From positions 1-21,604 of the forward strand of contig CAZADH010000081.1 in NCBI GenBank assembly GCA_964483805.1: a DNA stretch of 21,604 nt, in the 5' to 3' direction. Source of the DNA: CAZADH01 sp964483805. GTDB lineage: Bacteria > Muiribacteriota > Ozemobacteria > Ozemobacterales > Ozemobacteraceae. Position 1 is the stretch's first letter; each line of letters starts with the position of its first letter. Of the stretch, positions 14,613 through 20,940 are shown piece by piece. A model generated the notes under the pieces. That model had not been told where the DNA came from and did not search any database. It saw only the letters and a list, made by a program, of their open reading frames with translations. Made by a program: the position numbers and the translations under genes.

Positions 14613-16607
14613 GTGAAGAAATCATCGGCGAAACGTGCAAAAAGTGCGGCGGTGAAGTCTGCGCCGGCAAAGAAAGCGGCCGGCAAGGCGTCGGGCATGG
14701 CCAGTTCAGCGGCCGGGGTGCGCTGGAACCTGGGCGACATGTATAAATCGCCCAAAGACCCGGCGATTGTGCGCGACCTCGACCTGGCGCTGAAGAAAGC
14801 GAAAGAGTGGGAGAAAACCTACCGCGGCCGTTTCGTGCGCAAGCCGGCGATTTCGGCGGCCGAACTGGGCAAGGCCGTGGCCGAACTCGAACACATTCTC
14901 GAACTGCGCGACAAGCCGCAGATGTATGCGCATTTGCTGTTTGCGCAAGACACGAGCGACGCCGGGTTTCGGGCGTTGATGCAGCAGACCCAAGAGAGGT
15001 CGGTGCCGGTTGCACAACACTTGTTGTTCTGGGAGCTCGAGTGGTGCCAGGTCGACGAGGCCGTCGCCAAGAAGCTCATTGCCGCCAAGGAGTGCGCCCG
15101 TTATGCCCACTACCTCGAGGCGGTGCGCCGCTATCGTCCGCATCAATTGAGCGAAGCCGAAGAGAAGATCTGCAACGAGTTGAGCGTGACCGGCAATGCG
15201 GCGTTCATCCGCCTGTTCGACCAGTTGCTCGGATCGGCGAAGTTCGCGATCGAGCTCGACGGCAAAGAGCACGAGATGAGCGAGAAGGAAGTGCTGGCGC
15301 TGCTCTACGACCCGCGCCGCGACGTGCGCGCCGCCGCCGCGAAATCGCTGACCGAGGGGCTGCAGAAGCATCAAGACACGCTCGGTCTGATCATGAACAC
15401 GTTGGTGCTCGAGCACGCGACCATGGACCGTCTGCGCAAGTATCCGTCGCCGATCTCGCGGCGCAACCTGAGCAACGAGATCAGCGACAAGACCGTCGAG
15501 ACGCTGCTGAAAACCTGCGACGCCCACACGGGCCTGGTCGGCCGCTACTATAAGCTCAAGGGCAAGCTGCTCGGTCTCGAGAAGCTTTACGATTACGATC
15601 GCTACGCGCCGATCGCGACCGAGAACCCGAAATGCGCCTGGACCGAGTGCCGCGACACCGTGCTGGCCGCCTACCGCGATTTCAGCCCGCAGATGGCCGA
15701 GATCGCCGAGAAGTTCTTCAAGAAGGCCTGGCTCGATGCCGAGTTGCGGCCCGGCAAACGGGGCGGCGCTTTCTCGATGGGTGGCGTGCCGTCGGTGCAT
15801 CCGTATATTCTCGTCAACTACACCGATCGCCTGCGCGATGTCATGACCGTCGCCCACGAGTTGGGCCACGGCGTGCATCAATACCTGTCGCGCGAGCGCG
15901 GATACATACAAAGTGATACGCCGCTCACCCTGGCCGAGACCGCGTCGGTTTTCGGTGAGATGCTCACCTTCAAGCGCCTGATGGCCCACGAGAAGAGTCC
16001 GCAGGTGCGGCTGTCGTTGCTGTGCAGCAAGATCGAAGACATCATTGCCACGGCGTTTCGGCAGGTGTGCATGACCCAGTTCGAGAAGTCGGTGCACGAC
16101 GCGCGCCGCGCGCAGGGTGAACTCGATGTGCCCAAACTCAACGCGTTCTGGCTCGCTGCGAACAAGCGCATGTTTGGCGAATCGGTCGAACTGACCAGCG
16201 ATTACGGCCTGTGGTGGAGCTACATTCCGCATTTCATTCACACGCCGTTCTACTGCTACGCATACGCCTTCGGCGAGTTGCTGGTGTTGGCGCTATTCCG
16301 CGCCTATCAGGAGCAGGGCAAGAGCTTCGTGCCCAAGTATCTCGAGCTGCTGTCGGCCGGTGGGTCGGAAGCTCCCGAGAAGATCATCGCCAAACTCGGT
16401 CTCGACGTGAACTCGCCGACCTTCTGGAAGAAGGGCATGGTCATCCTCGAGGGCATGATCTCCGAGGCCGAGATGCTCGCCGCCGAAGTGCTGGGCGAGA
16501 AGAAGGTCACCCCGTTGAAGCGGGCGTCGCCGCAGAAGAGCGTTGCAAAAAAGGCCGGCCCGAAAGGTGCCGTTGAGGGCAAAGGGAAGGGTTCGCGCCG
16601 GCGCTGA
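14613..16607 (+). CDS. pepF: M3-family oligoendopeptidase F-like zinc peptidase with basic tails
   Basis: A 664-aa protein. The M3 zinc-binding motif HELGH spans residues 415-419 (H415 and H419 as ligands, E416 catalytic), with the third ligand E442 in LAETASVFGE. Downstream residues YIPHFIHTPFYCYAYAFG match the C-terminal substrate-binding part of PepF/M3B oligoendopeptidases. The enzyme cleaves short peptides in the cytoplasm, and the core is the usual family length (about 590-600 aa). Both ends carry Lys/Ala-rich extensions: residues 1-35 (KKSSAKRAKSAAVKSAPAKK...) and about 629-664 (ending KGKGSRRR). These are not part of the peptidase and look like histone-H1/nucleoid-protein tails. GTG 14613 was chosen because AGGAA lies 7 nt upstream; an in-frame TTG at 14592 has no such site. 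It stands alone with its own promoter and terminator. Confidence 0.92.
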   Translation: MKKSSAKRAKSAAVKSAPAKKAAGKASGMASSAAGVRWNLGDMYKSPKDPAIVRDLDLALKKAKEWEKTYRGRFVRKPAISAAELGKAVAELEHILELRDKPQMYAHLLFAQDTSDAGFRALMQQTQERSVPVAQHLLFWELEWCQVDEAVAKKLIAAKECARYAHYLEAVRRYRPHQLSEAEEKICNELSVTGNAAFIRLFDQLLGSAKFAIELDGKEHEMSEKEVLALLYDPRRDVRAAAAKSLTEGLQKHQDTLGLIMNTLVLEHATMDRLRKYPSPISRRNLSNEISDKTVETLLKTCDAHTGLVGRYYKLKGKLLGLEKLYDYDRYAPIATENPKCAWTECRDTVLAAYRDFSPQMAEIAEKFFKKAWLDAELRPGKRGGAFSMGGVPSVHPYILVNYTDRLRDVMTVAHELGHGVHQYLSRERGYIQSDTPLTLAETASVFGEMLTFKRLMAHEKSPQVRLSLLCSKIEDIIATAFRQVCMTQFEKSVHDARRAQGELDVPKLNAFWLAANKRMFGESVELTSDYGLWWSYIPHFIHTPFYCYAYAFGELLVLALFRAYQEQGKSFVPKYLELLSAGGSEAPEKIIAKLGLDVNSPTFWKKGMVILEGMISEAEMLAAEVLGEKKVTPLKRASPQKSVAKKAGPKGAVEGKGKGSRRR

Positions 16608-16619
16608 GCGGTACGGTAG

Positions 16620-16682
16620 GAAATCGGGGCCGCATACCTCTCTCTTCGAAGGAGGATGGGTAGGCGTCCCCGATTTCTTTTT
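16620..16682 (+). terminator. rho-independent terminator after the oligoendopeptidase gene
   Basis: Perfect 10-bp arms GAAATCGGGG (16620-16629) and CCCCGATTTC (16668-16677) are followed directly by five T residues. The 38-nt interior can form a second hairpin around CTTCGAAG with CCTC/GAGG pairs, so the whole is a stacked or branched hairpin. It starts 13 nt after the stop codon. Confidence 0.85.
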
Positions 16683-16711
16683 CGTGACTGGCTGTCGTCA
16701 GTTCAGTCGCC

Positions 16712-16723
16712 GGTTCGCGAACC
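16712..16723. other. isolated 12-bp perfect palindrome upstream of the TA cassette
   Basis: GGTTCGCGAACC lies in the 317-bp gap between the peptidase and the antitoxin gene. That gap otherwise holds the terminator (16620-16682) and the antitoxin promoter/operator (16846-16895). I see no gene in the gap and no clear role for this palindrome. Confidence 0.3.
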
Positions 16724-16845
16724 CGATCGGTTTGATTCGCAATGCCAGCGGAAGATACTCCGGTTTGGTAAGCGTAATCGGGAGAATACTCCATGTGCCA
16801 ACGGATCGGGCGCATCCTGCGCGGGCGGGTCGCAGGCCACGCGAT

Positions 16846-16874
16846 TTGACGAACTCACAAACAGCGGTTATGAT
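16846..16874 (+). promoter_or_regulatory. promoter of the Phd/VapC-type TA operon
   Basis: TTGACG (16846-16851) and TATGAT (16869-16874) are separated by 17 bp, both near consensus. The -10 abuts the operator-like inverted repeat. Transcription would start near 16881, giving a leader of about 45 nt to the antitoxin ATG. Confidence 0.65.
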
Positions 16875-16895
16875 ACGTACGTATAATACGTACGT
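16875..16895. promoter_or_regulatory. operator-like inverted repeat of the TA operon
   Basis: ACGTACGTAT (16875-16884), a single central A (16885), and ATACGTACGT (16886-16895) form a perfect 10-bp-arm inverted repeat across the transcription start. The unit ATACGTACGT also occurs as a 13-bp-spaced direct repeat (16873 and 16886). Phd/YefM-family antitoxins commonly repress their own operon through such sites; binding here is inferred. Confidence 0.6.
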
Positions 16896-16924
16896 GATTT
16901 GCTCGAGCAGGACAGGATGAACCG

Positions 16925-17149
16925 ATGCCCTTGAAAGCAACGACACTGCGCGCTCAGTTGTATCGGGTTCTCGACAAGGTTCTCAGAACAGGAGAACCGG
17001 TCGAGGTGTTGCGGAATGGCAAGATCATTCGGCTCGTTCCGGCCGTTCCCCCTGCCAAACTCGATCAGCTCGAATCCCGGCCGGACGTCATCGTCGGCGA
17101 CCCCGATGATCTGGTGCACCTCGACTGGTCCGATTCATGGAAGCCGTGA
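16925..17149 (+). CDS. type II antitoxin, Phd/YefM-like
   Basis: A 74-aa protein. The N-terminal half (ATTLRAQLYRVLDKVLRTGE, then VEVLRNGKIIRLVP) has the Phd/YefM fold pattern: strand, two helices and a final strand used for DNA binding. The acidic, Trp-containing C-terminus (DPDDLVHLDWSDSW) would wrap around and inhibit the toxin. AGGA (16914-16917) lies 7 nt before the ATG. The gene overlaps the PIN-domain toxin gene by 13 bp, which fixes the pairing and implies translational coupling. The promoter and operator just upstream suggest autorepression, with the toxin as possible co-repressor. The pairing of a Phd-type antitoxin with a PIN toxin is common. Confidence 0.85.
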   Translation: MPLKATTLRAQLYRVLDKVLRTGEPVEVLRNGKIIRLVPAVPPAKLDQLESRPDVIVGDPDDLVHLDWSDSWKP

Positions 17150-17541
17150 TCCACCTCGACACCCATGTCGTCGTCTGGTTGTATGCGGGAGATCTGAAGC
17201 GGCTGGCTCCTGCGCGGCCCTGGCTCGAGCAGCACGATCTGGTCGTCTCGCCCATGGTGAAGCTCGAGCTCGCATTTCTCTTTGAAATCGGGCGGTTGAA
17301 ACAGCACGCCGATGAGATCATTCGCGACCTCGTCGAGCGGGTGGGGTTGAGACTTGCGTCAGGATCGTTTGCCGACGCGGTTGAACGGGCGGTGCATTGT
17401 CCCTGGACCCGCGACCCGTTTGACCGATTGATCGTGGGCGCCGCAAGGGCGGAAGGGGTTCCGCTGTTGACGGCCGATCAGAACATTCACAAACACTTTG
17501 CCGACGCCATCTGGAAAGCACCGCGACATACACGCAGGTGA
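17137..17541 (+). CDS. vapC: PIN-domain ribonuclease toxin, VapC type
   Basis: A 134-aa protein of normal VapC length. PIN acidic residues are visible: D8 in HLDTHVVVWL, E44 in VKLELAF, D93/D96 in TRDPFDRLIVG, and D114 in LTADQNI. VapC toxins are Mg-dependent endoribonucleases, often cutting tRNA or rRNA loops, and are held inactive by the cognate antitoxin. The target here is unknown. The ATG at 17137 overlaps the antitoxin gene; a GTG at 17146 would give a GTGA overlap and lose three residues, leaving D8 intact either way. All key residues are present, so the toxin looks functional. Past the stop, 17542-17712 holds nothing I can identify except the convergent end of the second TA cassette. 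Confidence 0.9.
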   Translation: MEAVIHLDTHVVVWLYAGDLKRLAPARPWLEQHDLVVSPMVKLELAFLFEIGRLKQHADEIIRDLVERVGLRLASGSFADAVERAVHCPWTRDPFDRLIVGAARAEGVPLLTADQNIHKHFADAIWKAPRHTRR

Positions 17542-17712
17542 CCTGGGTCTCGATGCTCGGTCACGATGCTCGCAGACCTTGCCGCGGTGTGCGAGAAACG
17601 CCGCGGCCACCGGCCGAACGATAACGACGCCGTTCTCGGACCTTGCGAAACGCCTGACGGGACCGTCGATAGATCCTCCGCGCTGTTTGCCGGGCGATAC
17701 CAGACAGGGCGG

Positions 17713-18006
17713 TCAGGCCGCCAACTCGAGGTGCGCCCGCAGACCGCTGCGGGCAGCGATCGCGATCAGTGCCTCGAGACTGAATGACTGCCACTTGCCC
17801 TGCAACAGATCATCGAGTCGGGCCTGCGACAGGCACAGGCGCTGAGCCAGGGTCTTGCGCGGAACGCGCGATCGTTGCATCTGAATGCGCAACTGCGCCA
17901 TGGTTTGCGCGCGGAGTTGCAGTACGGCGGCTTCACTTTCATCGAGACCGAGGTCGGCGAAAACGTTGCCGGTCGACTCGGTGATGGTTTCGCAATCTGC
18001 CTTCAT
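17713..18006 (-). CDS. higA: XRE-family antitoxin, HigA-like
   Basis: A 97-aa protein. Residues about 13-45 (NVFADLGLDESEAAVLQLRA...) match the N-terminal segment of small HigA/XRE antitoxins. A helix-turn-helix covers about 48-72 (VPRKTLAQRLCLSQARLDDLLQGKW) and is followed by FSLEALIAIAARSGL, the usual family ending. It should bind and neutralise the toxin encoded directly upstream and repress the operon. The ATG at 18006 was chosen because GGAGGG lies 5 nt upstream and the toxin stop is 2 nt away. The Gln of the usual TQ recognition-helix start is replaced by Leu (KTLAQ), so the DNA site may differ. Toxin-first gene order is typical of HigBA. Confidence 0.87.
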   Translation of the reverse strand: MKADCETITESTGNVFADLGLDESEAAVLQLRAQTMAQLRIQMQRSRVPRKTLAQRLCLSQARLDDLLQGKWQSFSLEALIAIAARSGLRAHLELAA

Positions 18007-18008
18007 GG

Positions 18009-18323
18009 TCACCCTCCAATTCGCTGCAGGCGCCGACGAGCCAGTTCGATGTCTTCGAGACGGGTCTGTCTGGACTTCTTCTCGAACGCATGCAGAACAT
18101 AGATCGCATCTTTGATTCGAGTCACGTAGATAACCCGCCACTCGCCCAGGATATGGACCCTGATCTCGCGAACGCCGGGACCCACAGTCGTAAGCGGTCT
18201 CCAGTCCGTGGGATCGAGTGCCTGCTGCACGGCGAACAACTCGAAGCCAATGTGACGGCGTGCCTCGGCCGGAAAATTGCGAAGATCGTCGAGGCTTGAC
18301 CCCACGAAGCGAAGCGGTTTCAC
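18009..18323 (-). CDS. higB: HigB-like RelE-superfamily toxin (phage Gp49-like)
   Basis: A 104-aa protein. The pattern GVREIRVHILGEWRVIYV, then IYVLHAFEKKSRQT and IELARRRL, is the signature of the Gp49/HigB-like RelE-superfamily toxins. Conserved basic residues (R in REIR, R in WRV, the KK of FEKKS) probably position mRNA for cleavage on the ribosome. The start is GTG at 18323, with no Shine-Dalgarno sequence and a -10 element ending 6 nt upstream, so translation is probably leaderless. The stop lies 2 nt before the antitoxin ATG. The cassette converges on the VapC cassette. Confidence 0.88.
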   Translation of the reverse strand: MKPLRFVGSSLDDLRNFPAEARRHIGFELFAVQQALDPTDWRPLTTVGPGVREIRVHILGEWRVIYVTRIKDAIYVLHAFEKKSRQTRLEDIELARRRLQRIGG

Positions 18324-18329
18324 GGGCTC

Positions 18330-18338
18330 AGTATATCA
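18330..18338 (-). promoter_or_regulatory. extended -10 promoter of the HigBA-type operon
   Basis: On the minus strand, TGATATACT gives an extended -10 (TGn plus TATACT, 18330-18335). No good -35 lies 17-18 bp upstream, which fits extended -10 promoters. Only 6 nt separate the -10 from the GTG start. The rest of the gap to the mutase gene (to 18526) shows nothing else clear. Confidence 0.5.
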
Positions 18339-18526
18339 CGAGGACCTGGCCTGTATCTCTCGCGAGTGAGGATCCGCGGTCTGTCGCGCCCTGGCGACGT
18401 CATCGGTGGTGCGTCCGCGACCGACACGGACCTTGCCGATCTTTGCGGAACAACCCGCCCTCCTGTCCGAACCGATCCGGTGGGATGCCGCGGGGTGCTC
18501 TCCGAATCCCGCGGCCCCCGCGGTCG

Positions 18527-19942
18527 TTACTTGGTGACGTACTCGTTGCCGAACGCCAGCAACTTGTCGAGCGTCGCCTGATCGCGCGCTTCGGCGTAGA
18601 AACGAACCACCGGCTCGGTGCCCGAAAGCCGCATCAATACCCAGTTGTCGCCCTCGAGTAAATACTTCGTGCCGTCGATCGTGATCACCTTCTCGACCTT
18701 CAACCCCGCCACCGTCGTCGGCGGGTTCTTCAGTTTGGCGACCAGTTTTGCTTTCTGGTCTTCGCCGAGCCTGAAGTTGAGGCGCTTGGTCAGATAGGTG
18801 CCCACGCGCTGGTAGAGTTCGTCGAGAATGGCGGCCAGGCCCTTCTTGCGCGTGGCGACCATCTCGGCGACGAGCAGGCAGGCGATGATGCCGTCTTTTT
18901 CGGGCACATGGCCGCGAATGGTCAGGCCGGCCGACTCTTCACCGCCCATGACGATCTTGTCTTTGCTGATCAGGTCACCGATGAACTTGAACCCGACCGG
19001 CGTTTCGAACAACTCGATCTTGTGGTGGCGAGCCACCGCGTCGACGAGATGCGAGGTCGCGACCGACCGGGCCACGCCGCCCGGCCATTTGCGGGTCTGC
19101 ACCAGGTGATCGAGCAACATGCCCAGGATCGTGTTCGGCTCGAAGAACCGGCCATCGCCGTCGAGAATCCCGAACCGGTCGGCGTCGCCGTCGGTGCCCA
19201 GGCCGAGCGCAAAGCCGCCCTTTTTCATCTTGGCGATCATGTCGGGAATCTCGTGCTCCGACGGTTCGGGCGGCAGGCCGCCGAAATACGGGTCGAGGTG
19301 ATCGTTCATTACTGCATAATCGCAACCTGCGTCGGCCAGCAGCTTATCGAGATAACCGCGGCCGGTGCCATACATTGGGTTTACAAGGAACTTCATCTTC
19401 GACTTCTTGATGACGTCGAAGTCGATCTTGCTCTTGATCGTCTTGAAATACTCGGGCCCCGGGTCGATGACCTCGATCAGGCCTTTTTTCTCGGCTTCGG
19501 CACGTGGCATCGTCTTGACCTTGGGGTTGGCCAGCAGCGCGTTGGCGCGCTTCTCGATGTCGCCGGTGGTCTCGGGCAGCGCCGGGCCGCCCCACGCCGG
19601 GCTGAACTTGACGCCGTTGTATTCGGGCGGATTGTGACTGGCGGTGAAGTTGATGCCGCCGGCCGCCTTGCGGCGCAGGATCTCGTGACTGATCACCGGG
19701 GTCGGCGTGTCGCGCCCGCAGAGAAAGGCCTTGATGCCGTTGCCGGCCAGCACTTCGGCGGCCAGGCTGGTGAAATGAGCCGACATGAACCGGGTGTCGC
19801 TGCCGACCACCACGCCGCCGGCCGCTTCGCCCTTCGCCTGGAGGTGCTCGGCAATGGCCTGGATACAAACGCGCACGTTCGCAAAGGTGAACTCATCGGC
19901 CACCACGGCCCGCCAACCGGAAGTGCCAAACTTGATCTGCAT
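18527..19942 (-). CDS. phosphoglucomutase / phosphomannomutase family protein
   Basis: A 471-aa alpha-D-phosphohexomutase with all four family signatures: catalytic phosphoserine S102 in TASHNPPEYNG, metal-binding TDGDADR (D251, D253, D255), sugar-recognition GGEESAGL (333-340) and the C-terminal phosphate-binding RLSGTEPVVR. It interconverts 1- and 6-phosphohexoses, feeding glycogen, cell-wall or exopolysaccharide precursors; the preferred sugar cannot be set from motifs alone, though the GEESAGL-type loop favours glucose-type substrates. ATG 19942 was chosen because AAGGA lies 7 nt upstream and the FGTSGWRA motif follows immediately. The gene stands alone, upstream of the HigBA-type cassette. 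A GC hairpin past the stop (18488-18514) lacks a T-tract, so its terminator is uncertain. Confidence 0.93.
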   Translation of the reverse strand: MQIKFGTSGWRAVVADEFTFANVRVCIQAIAEHLQAKGEAAGGVVVGSDTRFMSAHFTSLAAEVLAGNGIKAFLCGRDTPTPVISHEILRRKAAGGINFTASHNPPEYNGVKFSPAWGGPALPETTGDIEKRANALLANPKVKTMPRAEAEKKGLIEVIDPGPEYFKTIKSKIDFDVIKKSKMKFLVNPMYGTGRGYLDKLLADAGCDYAVMNDHLDPYFGGLPPEPSEHEIPDMIAKMKKGGFALGLGTDGDADRFGILDGDGRFFEPNTILGMLLDHLVQTRKWPGGVARSVATSHLVDAVARHHKIELFETPVGFKFIGDLISKDKIVMGGEESAGLTIRGHVPEKDGIIACLLVAEMVATRKKGLAAILDELYQRVGTYLTKRLNFRLGEDQKAKLVAKLKNPPTTVAGLKVEKVITIDGTKYLLEGDNWVLMRLSGTEPVVRFYAEARDQATLDKLLAFGNEYVTK

Positions 19943-20011
19943 TGTTGTGTCCTTCCCTTTCGCCCGTTGTCGTGCCGTCTCGCCGGAGTGCGGGCGAGCC
20001 GACTGCCTGTC

Positions 20012-20041
20012 AGTGTAAGACGAGTGCGACGTTAAAAACAA
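20012..20041 (-). promoter_or_regulatory. possible promoter of the phosphohexomutase gene
   Basis: On the minus strand, TTGTTT (20036-20041) and TACACT (20012-20017) are 18 bp apart, about 70 nt before the mutase ATG. The -35 overlaps the T-tract of the terminator of the preceding operon, so the match may be partly fortuitous. Confidence 0.3.
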
Positions 20042-20078
20042 CACCGGCGACCGCGGTCAAATTGACTGGTCGCCGGTG
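20033..20078 (-). terminator. rho-independent terminator of the ATP-grasp/esterase operon
   Basis: Perfect 11-bp arms CACCGGCGACC (20042-20052) and GGTCGCCGGTG (20068-20078) are followed on the minus strand by TTGTTTTTAA. It lies about 50 nt past the esterase stop. Confidence 0.8.
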
Positions 20079-20129
20079 GTTGCTGTGGACGTGTCAATAC
20101 TCAGTATGACATTCCCGTGGTCTCTTGGC

Positions 20130-20936
20130 TCAGATTCTGGCGAAGCGCTTCAGGTAGCCGGTGACCGCCGTGTTGTCGAGGGTGCGGGTGTCGGTGAGCC
20201 ATTGCGCCGCATCGAGCTTCTCGAGGTGATAGACGATCTGCCGTTTCCACCAGGGCCAGTCGTGGTTGACGTCGTATCCCCAGATGTCGAGAAGATGCGG
20301 CACGTTGCGCTTGGCCAGGTGGCCCGCCATCTCGCGCGCCTCGCCGAGCCAGTCTTCCCAGGCGCCCTGGCCGCTGACGATGATCAGCAGGTTGTCGCGC
20401 ATCTTCTGGAGCACGTGCTCGTCGTTGAGGTTCGGCAGATACATCAACGGATCGTTGTAATAGATGTCGTCGTTGCGGTAATCGCCGACGCAGAACGCAA
20501 TGCTGTAGTTGCCGCTGAGCAACAACCCCAGGTCGAACAGATCGGGGTGCTTGAGCCAGAAGTTCGCGGCGTGATACGCCCCGAAGCTGCACCCGTGCGT
20601 CATGATCTTGCCGTTGCGGCCGCTGTGCTTCTTGATGAACGGCACGATGTCGTGGGTGATCGCCCAGTCGTAATCGTTGGCCCGCCGCGCCTTGTCGGCC
20701 GGGTGCACCCCGGCATACCAGCTCTCGCGATCGAGGCTGTCGACGCAATACACCTGCAGCTTGCCGGCCTCGATGAACGGGGCCACCGTCTCGACCATGC
20801 CGAAGTTTTCCCAATCGAAGAACCGGCCGGCCGAGCACGGGAACACGAGCATCGGTTTGCCCGCGTGACCGAACGACAAGACCTCGAGCGGTCGACCGAC
20901 CGCGTCGCTGTGGATCTGATGGTATTCGCGTCGCAT
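20130..20936 (-). CDS. esterase-family alpha/beta hydrolase
   Basis: A 268-aa protein of the putative-esterase (esterase D-like) alpha/beta-hydrolase group. The nucleophile elbow GCSFG has S117. The likely catalytic His is H225 in VNHDWPWW. The sequence around VFPCSAGRFFDWENFGM (31-47) probably forms the oxyanion region. There is no signal peptide, so it is cytoplasmic. The start ATG lies 4 nt past the stop of the ATP-grasp gene, with GGAGG inside that gene's last codons, indicating translational coupling. The pairing suggests that the two act on one metabolite, for example an amide- or ester-linked compound, but neither substrate can be inferred. A short C-terminal extension (about residues 240-268) follows the hydrolase core. 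Confidence 0.85.
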   Translation of the reverse strand: MRREYHQIHSDAVGRPLEVLSFGHAGKPMLVFPCSAGRFFDWENFGMVETVAPFIEAGKLQVYCVDSLDRESWYAGVHPADKARRANDYDWAITHDIVPFIKKHSGRNGKIMTHGCSFGAYHAANFWLKHPDLFDLGLLLSGNYSIAFCVGDYRNDDIYYNDPLMYLPNLNDEHVLQKMRDNLLIIVSGQGAWEDWLGEAREMAGHLAKRNVPHLLDIWGYDVNHDWPWWKRQIVYHLEKLDAAQWLTDTRTLDNTAVTGYLKRFARI

Positions 20937-20940
20937 CGTA

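Noticed and set aside
17542..17712. Possible small gene between the two TA cassettes
   Set aside because: Short frames exist but none has a start with a ribosome-binding site or family resemblance.
18488..18514. Terminator after the phosphohexomutase gene
   Set aside because: CCGCGGG/CCCGCGG can form a stem, but no T-tract follows on the minus strand and the loop is long.
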